Assembly (NCBI GenBank): GCA_009760855.2
Contig: WPIO01000137.1
Span: 186,001 to 250,000 of the forward strand
Direction: 5' to 3'
Source of the DNA: Cristatella mucedo
Lineage: Eukaryota; Bryozoa; Phylactolaemata; Cristatellidae
DNA: 64,000 nucleotides
The translations under genes were made by a program, and so were the position numbers. The notes under the pieces were generated by a model. The model was not told the origin of the DNA. It saw only the letters and a list, made by a program, of their open reading frames with translations, and searched no databases. This document shows, piece after piece, positions 42,950 through 54,699 of the stretch. Position 1 is the first letter of the stretch. Each line of letters opens with the position of its first letter.

Positions 42950-44465
42950 ACAACAATAATAAAAATACCAAAGTTAATAGTTATCCAATTGATAAAGCAC
43001 CTTAAACAAGTCAATTTCTTTCAAGGCACTTTGCATGCACTGAAAGTAAACACGATAGAATGGTTAGCGGCAGCATGCTCGATCGACAACAAGCATAACT
43101 TGGTTAGAGGTGATGTGCGCAGGGTCTGCATTCAAATATGGTTAGTGGAAGCATTCATAGTGTCAGCTCGCAAAAGCACGTAAATGGTGAATCACGCGGA
43201 TCAACTAAATGCTGGGATTAATAAATGCGTCTCTACTTTTTTTCAAATTTAGTAAAGTTAGGGGACGTCGTGACGCTAGTCGGAACTAAGTTCCAGGCTT
43301 TTGGAGAATGCAAAGTACAGTGGTACCACGGCTTACTCAAATTACTACCTCAAATCAATATCCCAATAAAATGAATTGAAATGCATGTAATCCGTTCTGG
43401 ACCCCAAAGAAACGGTACCATTTTTGTCACGAGTTTTTTAATTAAAAATGTACTTGTAATTAATGAGTAGTGTTTAAAAAACGATAGGATTGAATTATTA
43501 CAATTCATGGGTATCATTAATCCTAATTTACAGGAGCAACTTAGAGATCAGGTGACTTGAAGATACCAATAGAGTTAGAGGAGAAAAGCTTAAATGAATA
43601 ACTGAATCTTGGTGCAGAATTTCACCCATTTCGCAGAACTTTCCTCGCTTTCAGTCTTTTGGCTGGATCTTCACACTGACGCGCCGATTGTTATCAATTA
43701 TGCGATAACACGCTGACGGCCTACATAAAGTAAGACACCTGCTTAGCTGTTCCTACCGTAGTTGGATTTCACACCGGAATCTAGTGATCTTGGGTGTCCA
43801 TGTTCCACCATGGCTTGCTCAAGACTGTCCGGGAACAAACCTGCAGGCCTCAGTTTGGCGTCACAACTGGGTCATTGGGCAGCAACATGCAACTGAACGT
43901 CGTTTGCTGCCCTACCCTTATTGAAGTGGGTAACCGAAAACAGCGTGACGTTCTGTGCGGAAACTAGCTGTGCAGTATCTGCATTTGGCTCTTAACCTAA
44001 ATTTTACCTCTTAACTTAAAGTAAAATATTGGCCGAGAGACAATTCGTATCTCCAAACACTCGTACGTTGAGACACTGGCAAGCCGAGGTGCCACTGTAA
44101 AGGCATTGTCTCCAAAGGATTTGAGGTTCAAATGAGGTATGGGTAAATGATTAGATACTTAAAAAAAGAGTGGTACGATGCTTTGCTTGGTGGGGTGTAG
44201 ATCACATGAGTAGCTGTGGAGCGAAACTGGGAAGAGATAAGAAAATGATTGAAAGCACCTTGAAGTCGATGCGTTGCTTGAATGGGAGCCAGTGCAGGTT
44301 GGTGAGAAGTGATGTGATGCTGCAAATGGGAAGCTCACGACGGACAAGCCTAGTTGTGGAGTTTTTCGGTAGCTCTTATCGCCCGATTGAACAGACCCGT
44401 AGACCAGCAAGCCGGAAAATTTTTGAAGGTTGCAATAAATTGCAGCATGGGCTCGGATATTAGCA
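42950..44465 (-). mobile_element. LINE family A copy, antisense, split by a pogo-like element
   Basis: 42950-43315 holds (TAA)n-like sequence, the antisense hairpin block, the 'ggtgatgtgcgcagggtctg' landmark and the 'taagttccaggcttttgg' block. It resumes at 44100 with 'aggcattgtctccaaaggat' and runs through 'gggagccagtgcagg' to about 44465. Removing 43318-44097 and one TA restores collinearity with 31300-31380. Confidence 0.88.
43318..44097. mobile_element. Non-autonomous pogo/Tigger-like (Tc1/mariner superfamily) DNA transposon, 780 bp
   Basis: Termini are CAGTGGTACCACGGCTTAC and, inverted, CAGTGGCACCTCGGCTTGC (16 of 19 identical). It is flanked by TA on both sides (43316-43317 and 44098-44099). 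CAGTGG.ACC.CGG ends and TA target sites are characteristic of Tigger/pogo-type elements. No transposase was recognised inside. It sits inside an antisense LINE A copy and so is younger than that LINE. Confidence 0.9.
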
Positions 44466-44559
44466 ATTAATTAGTTTGTTCTTCGTGTGCAAATACCATA
44501 TTATACTATTCCTGCTGCTTGCAGATGTTGCACCAAGCATTCTGAAATGTTTTCTTTTT

Positions 44560-44640
44560 AGCTTCTGTAAAGTGCTTACAAAGAGACTCGGGAATCTGAG
44601 GCTGCTATGCCAATGTATTATTATTACAATTTTTACTACT
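44560..44640 (+). mobile_element. LINE-like 3' tail fragment, sense
   Basis: 'ctgtaaagtgcttacaaaga' followed by 'gaatctgaggctgctatgcc' and TATTATTATTAC resembles the LINE A hairpin and tail, but diverged. Confidence 0.55.
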
Positions 44641-44789
44641 GTGCATTTCCCGAACCTCGAGGAACTTATTGGGATGAAATGACGTGAATGCCCTTTAAAA
44701 AAGTACGATGTAATATTCGATGCGTGCTTTCGGTTTGCATTGCACATTTACGGTCAATTTCCGACGGATTCCACGAGCCTGCTGTAAAG

Positions 44790-46070
44790 AGATGGGCAAT
44801 TGCCGTATATTGCAATGCAGCGAATAAGAGCTAGCATTAATGATGGCATTTCCTAGGTACACCAAAAATAGAGTACTTCGCAACGAGAAAAACATATTGA
44901 AGCGTCACCGGGCAGTGGCCGGACTATTCTTAATTGGATCGCTATTGCTTACCGTTTTTCCCCGAGCCATAGCCATCGATTACCTTTCATTTCCATTGAA
45001 TCTACATTCACCATCGGTTGAAAGGATTCGCTTGCACTTTTAATACTGTCCAGTGTAATGCTCAAGAAAAGTTTGATTTTATCCCAGCAGCTTTGAGCCT
45101 AATTGTAATAGACCGCCATTGATAGCCTCAGTGTCTGCAGCGACTGCCCTCAATTGCCAGGCACTGCCCATGATTGAATGTACCGAATGCGTTTACACGA
45201 TTTGCCCGCACAGTGAACGGTACGTGCCATGATATTTACAGCTTTGAACAGCTAACTGCCAGCCTATTTGAACAGGTTTGAGTTATAAGACCATTGCCTT
45301 CAATTGCTGTGCAATACCCTTGAATTTACTTTTGCATTTTCTCAGAGAGTGTGGTTGAACTTTTAACGAAGTATGCAGAAATATGCAAGACAAGTTGGAG
45401 CTTCTCCTAGAAAATGTCTTCCCTTTTTAAACGGGCCGCTGAGAATTAGTATATTTCCCAGGCCATTTGCAGTCGACTGTCATCTATTGAAGCTGATTGG
45501 CGGAAGCAAGGGGTAAAATTATGGGCATGCACAGTTAGACGTTACATGGAATGAGAGTTGCAGTTTCTCGACGACAATCTTGTCAATTTTCTACGGATTT
45601 CAGTGTTGACCCCGGCCATTGCTTTAGATTGCCGCGAATTGCTGACAGTTAGCGAGCAAAGCAGCTTGAAAATGCTATGGCTTCTCTTTCAACCCAGAAA
45701 AATTGTTACACCCAATGATAATTAAAGGTTCCGCTACCCATTCCTCCTCTATTGGCCGCGGGTTGAACATGTGGCCACGGCTATTTCTGTCGATTGCTAC
45801 GTATTGCCCAAAATTCAATCCACAGACTGGGTTAAAAGCATGAGCCTCTGCAACGATGAGCGCAGTGCAGCTGATTTCTCATCGACTATCCGCCGATTGC
45901 TCTATTGGTCCCTGCAATTGCTGTTGATTGCCGTTCATTTGAGACAGTAAATGTACAAAATAGATTAAAAATTCTACAGTTTCATGTTTAGTATATAAAA
46001 ATTTCAAGTGCCTTGACAATTGGAACTTTGTGCTGCCTCTGATAATTGGCAAATTGGAGCTTTCCCGAGA
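44790..46070. repeat. Degenerate satellite-like array, period about 160 bp
   Basis: A decayed core of the form GGCCATTGC..TCGATTGCC...ATTGC recurs at about 44793, 44964, 45114, 45290, 45461, 45614, 45779, 45908 and 46045. Spacings are 129-176 bp, mostly 150-176. Flanks between cores are too diverged to align by eye. It holds no open frame of note. Confidence 0.5.
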
Positions 46071-46109
46071 CAGACACTGGCAGCAGCAAAATCGTGTAGC
46101 GAAGTTATT

Positions 46110-47500
46110 GTAAAGTAATGTGTATCCGTCTGTAACTCCACAAAGTCATAAAGACCATGTGGGTGTTACGCAGGAGAGTTATACAGCCCATTCACAGCCT
46201 AAGCCGCTTTTGGTACGCATTTGGTCGTCAACACAATTCATCTCACGCAACAAAGAAGAGTGGGAAGCATAGCAGAGTCGGAAGAGCAGTTGAAGTAATG
46301 AGTAGCATGAAAGTAGCAGCCCGGGGCTGCTGAAAAAGATGAGCCATAGTCAGCAGCAGGCGAGCAGTTGTCGTTGCGTAAGAATTGTGGATGCCAGTTC
46401 CACAGTCCTGGACCTGTAGAGTTAAAGCATCTCTCGCCAACGGTCTTAAAGCTGACGGATGGAACAGCTAATGTTATTGTCTACACAGGACCTCAAGGCA
46501 CGAAGAAGCCTAAACTGGTACTGCAGTCCAGCTAGGTACAAAGGAGCCAAGCCGTGGCTGGCCTTGTTTGTCAGCCCTGAGAACTTTGTTCTGTATCAGT
46601 TGCTCAACCGGCATCTATCCTAGCTCTTTTAGTAAATCAGACATATGCTCAAACCTCTGGGACTTAAAGACTAACCTTGCTGTTATATTCATAGTCATCT
46701 GCAGTGGCCGAGTTACTTTCTTTGGTAGCTCAGCTAAAAGGGAATTACAATAATAAGCCGAGACAGAACTAAGGAGCTAGTTAAGTTTTTTTGCAAGCCA
46801 CTGTGGAAGATAGCTCCTAATCTTGCATAGAGATCGGACGTGATAGCTAGCTATAAGCAATCCTCTGAATGAAGCTTTTAAAATTTAGGCAGCTGTCGAA
46901 AACAACACCTAAATTTCGAGAACATGGTGATGGTTGTAGTTTGACTGTATGCCGGCTCCTCTAAGGAGCCTGTGATGTGGCATGGACACAGACCGGTAAC
47001 CGCTGGTGGCCAGATGGTGGATTCACCATCAGGATCGGCCGCTGCACAGTTGTGGTCCTCGATGAATCATCGGGGTCAACCGGAGGAGTGGAAGGACTCT
47101 AGTGTGAGAAGGGGGAGAAGGCAGTCGTGCGTCTTGCTGCTCCGTGCCTTGTACAATAAACCGTTGGCGTTGTTCTGGGCCAGCGTTCTGTATGCCGAAC
47201 CACAATGGTCGCACAACAGCATCACCTATTAGAAGAGCAAAGCCTTTTAATTCAGCCACACGATTAAAGTGTCCTATGAGCTGATGTTCGGTTTTATCGT
47301 CATTTAGTTTCAAGAAATTTTCCAACATCTAGGATCGAATATTGACAAGGCAAGCATTCAGTTTCTCAGTGGTTGCTGCAGGCTCGGACGGTTGGAATGA
47401 CAAGTACAGCTGAGTATCTTCGGCATAAAAGTAGTACAATGCCTAGCCCGATTGGGTAGAGAACCGGGGACGAGCATCTGAGCGGTTACTTTTGGTGACC
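46110..47500 (-). mobile_element. LINE family B copy, antisense, RT core to 3' end, split by a small LTR
   Basis: From 47450 downward on the minus strand: a YAEDTQLY-like RT catalytic stretch (F/YxDD region), SWMLENFLKLNDDKTEH (about 47280-47330), then after the inserted LTR the C-terminal region, and the 3' end 'tgtaactccacaaagtcata' at about 46130. It is collinear with 53238-54540. Confidence 0.88.
46935..47204. mobile_element. Solo LTR, 270 bp, inserted in LINE B
   Basis: It begins TGTAGTTTGACTG and ends GCCGAACCACA (TG..CA). It is flanked by the perfect 5-bp direct repeat ATGGT (46930-46934 and 47205-47209). AATAAA lies at about 47154 ('ttgtacaataaaccg'), consistent with a polyadenylation signal of a plus-oriented LTR. 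Removing it restores LINE B collinearity with 54040-54070. It is unrelated to the 1.2-1.5 kb LTRs. Confidence 0.88.
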
Positions 47501-48149
47501 CTGCTTTTGGTTCGAAACACTTGCAAACTTCTTGATTAGACGAGGGGATGGCGTCGCTTAACGGTTCGGAGCTATTGAATACCTTAATTTACGCCGCCCT
47601 TACTTTCGCGCCGGCGGCTAAAGCATGCGGAGACTACGTCCGACCTGTCGCTATCCAGCGTGCTGAGCTGGCTCCTCGCACGGCTGAACCGGCATTGCCG
47701 AGCCAGATCTTCGTTATGCCCTCACCCGTTGCCGCGTTTGACGGGAGCGCAGAGGCCTCGTCGCTGAAACTGACACCTTTCCAGCGGTCCCCGACGGACT
47801 CCTTCCCACGGTGGATCAGCGATTACGAGGTGCTTTCTAGGTCCTGCGGATGGTCTCCGGACCTTCAGCTGTCGCGCTTGGGGGCATATTTTCGAGGTCG
47901 AGCGCTCGATGTATATCGCTCGGTCCATGAACGGTTCTGCCCTGGGCCAGGCCAATGATGTACATTCGAGGAAATGAAAGTTAAACTGGTGCGGACGTTC
48001 ACCGCTGGCGTGCGTCGCGATGCTGCTCGCGGGGCCCTACACGATTGTCGCCAGGGTGCTTCGCAAAGCGTTTACGACTTCTATGGGCACCTTGTAGATA
48101 CTGCCGACGTCGCTTACCCTACTACTCCGCAGGCGGACCGTGACGCTAT
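47500..48149 (+). pseudogene. Ty3/gypsy-like gag gene, 5' part (interrupted)
   Basis: A frame from ATG 47548 shows LTPFQRSPTDSFPRWISDYE and LGAYFRGRALDVYRSV, the start of a retrotransposon Gag domain. An in-frame TGA at 47956-47958 breaks it, then the same frame goes on to 48149. A 'ttttggtgacc' leader at about 47488 resembles gypsy leader sequence. No 5' LTR is found: LINE B sequence lies directly upstream, so the element is truncated. At 48150 it is cut by a solo LTR. Confidence 0.82.
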
Positions 48150-49384
48150 TGTAGCGCCCTGCTGGCCTTGGCTGAATTTTAGCGTGAACAAGAGCTGTTC
48201 GGAGGCGGGCTAGAACTCTTTTGTCCTGGAGCAGTGAGCCAGAGAGGAGCGCCAGTGCGGTTAGAGAGGAAGCGCTTAAGAGCAAGCCAGGAAGCTCCGA
48301 GACGAGCGGCGGCGATTCGGCCTTTAGAATTGGTCCGATACCCGCGGAAGCTGCTGATAGATGTTGGCTGGCCTGTCAACCCCCGCCTTCCCTCTTTCCA
48401 AGAAAGAATCGTCTGGAACCCATTCACCATTCAAGCTGGACAGAGGTGCCCTTCCAGTGGCCTGGGGACGGTATTAATTCCTTTCTGTAATGGGTCAAGG
48501 TGTCCGGGCCCAATACCACTAAGCTCTTGCCCCATTGTTTCCGCTAGGTATTTAAGAGTCGAGCGACGCTCGCTCTTGGTCTGACGGTCTTTTGTCTTTG
48601 GTCCGGCTTCGACGCCGTCGCACTCGTTTCTCTGAAAGCGAGGGAGAAGGGCGGGCTGTTTGCCGGCGATTGACGAACAGGACGAGACAGCGCTAGGAGC
48701 ATTCGGTGGAACTCCACCGAATATGGTCGTATCGTGCCCGAGCTGGCATTTTGTGTGTTCTTTCGTGTTTTGTGTTTCTTTTGTGTCGTGTGTGTGCGCG
48801 CTAGCACGTGGTCTCGGCATAGGGTTTTGCCGGTGCGAGCTAGGCCTAGTTGGCGTCTGTGGAGTATTCCTGCCGCACTGTTAGAAACCGAGTTCTAGTT
48901 CTCCGGGTAGGGTTTATGCTCCGGTTCGTGCTTCAGTGTGAAGAAGTATTCCCTCCGCAAGAGTGTTTAAGTTGGCGTGTTTGGGATATTCCCTCGTCAC
49001 CGGTGAGAACGGATTCCGAGTTCTCCGGTTAGGGTATAGGGTCCGGGTCGCGCTCAGTGTGGAGGAGTACTCCCTCCGCTAGAGTGTTGGTGTAGTTGAG
49101 AACGTGCGAGGAGTGTGGAAATAAAGCTGAACTAGACGCTCAGCAACGTTGTACGCTTGCGAATAAAGTTCAGTAAAATCCTAATTTGTGTGTCTCGCTT
49201 TCCAATTCACGCCGCGGACTCACGACCCCCTTTAGTAACGGTAAGCAGGTTAGCGCCAGAAACGCTCGTTTCGTGGCGGCCAGCTTATTGCGTGTACGTG
49301 CGAGCACCGAACGGCATTAGGCGATAGGCTACGCCGCTAGGTAAGCGGCAGGTCAAGCCTACCCGCCGAGCCATCGGCGTTACA
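48150..49384 (+). mobile_element. Solo LTR inserted in the gag pseudogene, 1235 bp
   Basis: It begins TGTAGCGCCCTGC and ends CGGCGTTACA, flanked by CTAT on both sides (48146-48149 and 49385-49388). It is the same family as 9867-11328 in opposite orientation, about 227 bp shorter because the internal repeat with the core 'ttccctccgcaagagtgtt' has about two copies (48950, 49067) instead of four. AATAAA signals lie at about 49121 and 49162. Open frames within it are not genes. Confidence 0.94.
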
Positions 49385-49494
49385 CTATGGTCCTCTCCTT
49401 GTTCGTTGGAGGCCTTCATCCCGACATTAGAGGCGCCGTCTTTGCCAAATACTGTGCCTGCCTAGACGAGGCCCTAGCTTTCGCTGAAAGATAA
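49385..49494 (+). pseudogene. Ty3/gypsy-like gag gene, continuation after the LTR
   Basis: After the second CTAT copy the same gag reading frame resumes, ending in the LDEALAFAER stretch typical of the end of the Gag domain, and then meets TAA at 49492. Downstream sequence to about 49640 looks like further decayed element. Confidence 0.8.
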
Positions 49495-50500
49495 TAATAC
49501 TTCGGGGTTGGGACAATTGCTAGCGACTTTTGAACCGGAGTCTCCGTGACAGCCAAGTAGATGCTCTGGTCGCTTTAGACATAACCATAAGGGAGCGTTA
49601 CCATCAACGTCTGGTTATCATCTACCCACATTGGCTGCAGTTTTTGGGTCTTCCAGGTGACATTTTTCGAAAGGGTTTCACCGAAAGTCTTGGATTGGTA
49701 GCCGGCTAGGGAACCCGGAAGGTCTAAGAGATTATGCACTGACCTAATGGCTTTCTTGACATATCTGACCTATGTGGGCAGCTACACCAGATGAGGTTAC
49801 TGCGGTCACATTAGGCCTATTAGGAGTAGCTGTAAAATGGCCTGGAAAAAGGCAGCAGGTTTCAGTTACACGAAAGCCTCTGCCAGTTCTGGCAGTCGCT
49901 GTCACATGCCAGTACCTAGATGCCGAGCTGATGATGCTAAGATAGGCTTGGGAATGTCACCGAATCAGTATAAAGCAGTCGTATGGATCCTAATGAGCTC
50001 TTGTACAGGTAAGTGCCAGCTCCATGAGGCAAGCAAATGTGCTGTCCTGCCAAGCTTGGACTAGAAATGTCTTGTCAGGACACATCTCACGGCTAAGCTC
50101 CAAAGCAAGCTAGTGCTGGTCTCCAGCTACAGGTCGAATCAGCAGAGTAGCTAAACTGTCTGATTGTATCATCTTCTTAGCTGCTTGCCCCTCAGGGATT
50201 GAGTGGTCAATGAATCAATTGCTTATTCCTTTAATTTGGAGTTACTCAGCGACTAAATGGCTGTCATTGCTTAACTGCTGTATTGGCTAGATATTTGATT
50301 CTATGCCAAATTTATGAACTCGCTGCACCTGCCGGTAAGCTGACTCTAGTTCTTGGTCTTCCAGAACCAATTATAAAAGGCTGCCGAACCTAGGTCAAAT
50401 TCAGTTCCATAAACCGTGCACAAGTTCTGGTGCACGGACATATGGGCCCCGGCCAAGAGTAGCGACGGCCTTAGAATCAAGCCTGAGTTAACTAAGATGC
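49495..50500. other. Intergenic, decayed element remains then nothing recognised
   Basis: No intact frame. A 75-codon frame at 49837 has no motif. Confidence 0.4.
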
Positions 50501-50507
50501 AAATCAG

Positions 50508-50508
50508 A

Positions 50509-50546
<38 letters not shown>

Positions 50547-50575
50547 AGAGAGAGACAGAGGGGAGAGAGACAGGG
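50508..50575. repeat. (GA)n microsatellite
   Basis: Purine-rich GA tract with a G8 interruption. Confidence 0.95.
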
Positions 50576-50589
50576 ATAGCTTGCCTGCA

Positions 50590-51000
50590 TACCAACGCCC
50601 AAGCAGGAAGTAGGCCTCTTAAATGGTGTCGAGGTCTCGTGATCTGCCTTGCACCGTGCAATTGAATCCACAGTATTCAACCAACCTGCCTGGAATGCCC
50701 TGCCTAGTGAAGTAATGCCCAAAGCACTGATTAATCAGGCAGAGTGGTGTGGTTCCAGATGGAGGTGGAGCGTTTCGGCTAGACCATGCCCATAACTTCA
50801 GCCAATCCAAGTGCACTAAAGTGAGAAGCATAGCTGAGAGGTTAAAGTAGTGGGTTTTAGGCAAGTAGCTGATCAAAACAGCTGGAAATGAACAGCCACA
50901 GTCGGCAGCAGAACAATACGATATGTGGAAGAGAGTTCCACAGCCTGTGATCTGCAGAGCCAAATCTTGTGTCCCCGACCATCTACACCAGGAATGAAAC
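50590..51000 (-). mobile_element. LINE family B fragment, antisense
   Basis: The 'agtgagaagcatagctgaga' block, the 'cagccacagtcggcagcaga' block and 'ttccacagcctgtgatctgc' are the same ordered landmarks as in 46260-46420 and 53385-53540. Confidence 0.7.
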
Positions 51001-51569
51001 AGCTATTATGTAACCCATTAACTCTTTCAAGGCACTTCACATATGCTGCATGGAAACTATTGCCAATGATAGGTGGTAACATTCACAAGCAGCAGATACA
51101 GTGTAAACACCCAAAAGCTTCATAGGGGAAAGGCAGTAATATTGTTCAGCAAAACTGTTTTGCCAATGCAAACTTTAAAAATAGTTCCCAGCGGCAACCA
51201 CATGCACGTTGTGTCAAATCTCTTCACAGTCCCATTGCCAATCAGTCAGAGCATTCTCAGTAAGTAGGTCTACTTGATCAGTGTTGTCATTCAGGTACAA
51301 CTATCATCGCAGTACACTAAAAACTGCCTGACCAGCAGAAAATTGCTTCGATAAAATCCAGTATCATTGATTCCAAATATTGGGACGCAGATAGACTTTT
51401 TCGCGCCGACACGAAAAGAAGCAAGCCTGAGTCTGAGATACTGAAAGCTGAATAGGTATCCTGCATTGATTATGTGTGATAGGGCCATGACAGGTGGCCC
51501 CTTCACTAAAAGCAATGAAGATATATAAAGTGATGTTGCAAGAAGCATTTGCAAAAACGTCTTCTGACA

Positions 51570-51730
51570 ACCTGAATAATAATAATAATAAAAATGCACT
51601 TGATAAAGCACCCTTAGAGAACTCAGTCTTTTTCTAGCGGCTGTTCATTTGCTGCCAACAGAAACGCGATTGAATGGTAAGTAATATCATGCTTAATAAA
51701 CAATGTTGATAACAACGTTCTGGTTAAGGA
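51570..51730 (-). mobile_element. LINE family A 3' end, antisense
   Basis: TAATAATAATAATAA, then 'gcacttgataaagcaccctt' and 'agagaactcagtctttttct' (antisense tail plus hairpin). Confidence 0.85.
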
Positions 51731-52829
51731 CCCTATCAAATGGAGGTTATATAATAAGTATCCAAGACAGCAGGAAAACATTGATGGACTAGCCGAAAGC
51801 AGGGAAGATACAAAGAGAGTCTGCATTAAATATAAGCTGAATTTAAATTGGGACCTAGCATCTCGCTAGCAACGTTCTTATTAGTCCCATGGAAAACTAC
51901 TATCGCCATTGTTACGTCAATTTTCAAAATTAACAATAAATAAACGTTTATGGTCATATGAAACAGTACAAAACTACTGTGATTTCAATTGTTAACAATA
52001 CCATAGAATGTCATGTCGGTGGGGCAAATCAATATGTAACTCGAATGCTTAAAAAAACTACCTTGGAAGATTGATCACAAAATCAACAGTTGCTTTAATC
52101 TCTCACATAAGTGACTAAATGTTCCTTATTGTACTCGTCATATATTATTTTCTCATACGACATCTTTTTCTGCTTCTTCTTCTCCATTCAAGACTATAGA
52201 TACCTGCTCCGAAATCCACGGTTCTATATTTCGCTTGTGGAAAAGAGGAGCCTATAGCAGGCATGACCACAGACTTTGGTGTATCTAAAAAAACGTTAGC
52301 TTGCTCAGGGAGAACGGGCGTTTATAAACATTCTACGTCGGCAGCAAAAACTTTTATTTAAAGTAAGCCTATGCTGGCGATTGTTGTAGACGCTGTTGCT
52401 TCAAGTAGGGTCGCCGTAGGTAAGGCTAAACTCCTCCGGCTCCTTGGAATTATCACCACTTTATTGATATTTAATTCAGGATAAAATAGAGGCAGTTTCA
52501 TCTTGTTTCTATCGAACGCTGCCTTCCTGGATATTGACAATAACTGTTTCAAATGCAGCAGTAAAATAATTATAGCTAGTTTCCAGACACTCCTCAAATT
52601 TGAACGGTGGTAGAAACGATCCTCTCAGCTAGAGCAACCCCACAATCGATTCGACGAGGGTTTAATCATGAGCGTCACGTGCAAGAGTAACATATTTTAA
52701 ATTAGTTTAAGATTTTTTATGCCACAATGCTCACTTCCTAATGTGGCTTTACTGATCAATTCCGCATGCTCACGATTGGAATTTTGGTTGAGTTATTGTG
52801 GTGTTATAAGCATTTAGGCCGGTCGCATG
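51731..52829. other. Intergenic, nothing recognised
   Basis: AT-rich unique-looking sequence with no gene or element identified. Confidence 0.4.
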
Positions 52830-53237
52830 TATGGTCATGTTATGCATGCATGCATGTATGTACGTATGCATTTATGTATGCGAGCATGTATGTATATGTG
52901 TATGTACGTACGTATGCATGTATGTACGTATGTATCTAACTATGTATGTATGTATGTATTTATGCGTTTATGCATGTATGTATGTATGTATGTATGCATA
53001 CATGCATGTATGTATGCATGTATGCATGTATGTATGTATGTATGTATGTATGCATGTATGTATGTATCTACGTATCTATGTATCTATGTATCTATGTATC
53101 TATGTATCTATGTATCTATGTATCTATGATCTGTGTATGTATGTATGCATGTATCTATGTATGCATTGTGTATGTATGAATACATTATTTATGTATTATG
53201 TATGCATGTATGTATTATATATGTATGTATGTGTGTA
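52830..53237. repeat. (TATG)n microsatellite, about 400 bp
   Basis: Tetranucleotide ATGT/TATG array with TATC variants forming a sub-array at about 53065-53125. Met/Tyr/Val/Cys-rich open frames are artefacts. It directly abuts the tail of a LINE B copy. Confidence 0.97.
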
Positions 53238-54540
53238 TCTCAGATCTGTAACTCCACAAATCCGCAAGGACTATGTGGGTGTTACGCAGGAGAGTTTTGT
53301 TTAACTCACTCACAGCCTAAGCAGCTTTCGGTGCGTATTCAGTAGCCAAAAGGCTTCATATCGTGAAACACAGAGAAAATTGTAAGCATAGCTGAGTCAG
53401 TACAGCAGTTGACTTACTGAATAGCACTGAAGTAGCAGCTCGGTACTGCTGGAAAGAATGAGCCATAGTAAGCCACAGGAAAGGGCACGTCATCGGATAA
53501 GAAATGTGGAAGCCAGTTCCACAGTCTAGGACCTGCCGAGCTAAAGCTTCTTTCACCAATTGTCTTTAAGCTGAGGAACCTAGGAGCTAATCTATTTTCA
53601 GTGTAAGACCTGAGGGCACGAGTAGGCTGAAACTGGTGCAAAAGTTCAGCTGGGTATGGCAAAGCCAAGCCATGCCAGGCCTTGTAGGTCACGGTAAGAA
53701 CTTTGCTCCGTATCCATTAGTCAAACGGCGACCATCAGAGCTCTTTTAGCAAAGAAAACGCCAGATCAAACCTCTGGAACTTTGAAACTAGCCTTGCAGC
53801 CATATTCATAGCCATTGGCAGTATCCTAGTTAATTGGCTTCGTAGCCCAGCCAAAAGGGAATTACATAATGATGGGGACACCAAAACAAGGAGTCAGTTA
53901 AAAGCTTTGTAAACCACCATGGAAGACAGTGCTTTATTTTAGTTCGGGATCGGGTGTGATGGCTGGCTGCTGAAGCAGTCTTCTGGATGAAGCTTTTAGC
54001 ATTTAGGCAGCTGCCGAACGCCACACATAAATTTTGACCAGGTGGTGATGGTCGCACAAAAGCATCACCTATTAGAAGAGCAAAGCCTTTTAATCTAGCC
54101 ACACGCTAAGGTTGTCCTACAGGCAGCAGTTCGGTTTTATTGTCATTTTCTTTCAATAAGTTTTCAGACATCAAGGATCGAATGTCAGCAAGTCAAGTAT
54201 TCAGTTTCTCAGTTGCTGCAGTTGATTCAAACTGTTAGAATGAAAAATACAGCTGAGAATCGTCAGCATTAAAATGGTATCCTATCCCATGGTCCTGAAT
54301 CACTTTATCCAGAGTAAAAATGGAGAACAGCTAGCAACCGATGACGCACATTTGAGGGACTCAACAGGTGACCGGTTTCGTGGTTTTGACCTAAACCCCG
54401 AACGATACGGATTAATCACGATCAGGCAAGTACTATTTAAAACACACCAGTGCCTCGTCTTCCAGACCGATCGTTGTTCTCAATCGTTTAAGTATGATTT
54501 CGTGATCAATGGCATCAAAGGTAGCTGAGAGATCGAGCAT
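53238..54540 (-). mobile_element. LINE family B copy, antisense, longest
   Basis: 3' end at 53245-53300 ('tctgtaactccacaaatccg' then 'tgttacgcaggag'). Minus-strand frame 53414-53692 encodes LLHQFQPTRALRSYTENRLA, LKTIGERSFSSAGPRLWNWL, a LINE ORF2 C-terminal motif (RSLRSSxxxLL...LKTxGDRxFSxxGPxLWNxLP). Further RT sequence with ELKGFALLIGDA-like blocks extends to about 54540. Confidence 0.87.
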
Positions 54541-54699
54541 AGTTCAAAAGCGTTCAATCCTACGCTTAGCATGGCTCATCTTGGAAAAATTCTTCTAAGT
54601 GCACTGGAATCTCCACGATTATGCACAAGAAGAGAATGAACAGGCAAACTTGTCAGGAGCACTCCTAAGTGTCACGTTCGCTGTATCAGTGAGGGTATT

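Noticed and set aside
52827-53304. Met/Tyr/Cys-rich frames up to 157 codons
   Set aside because: They are translations of the (TATG)n repeat running into LINE B sequence.
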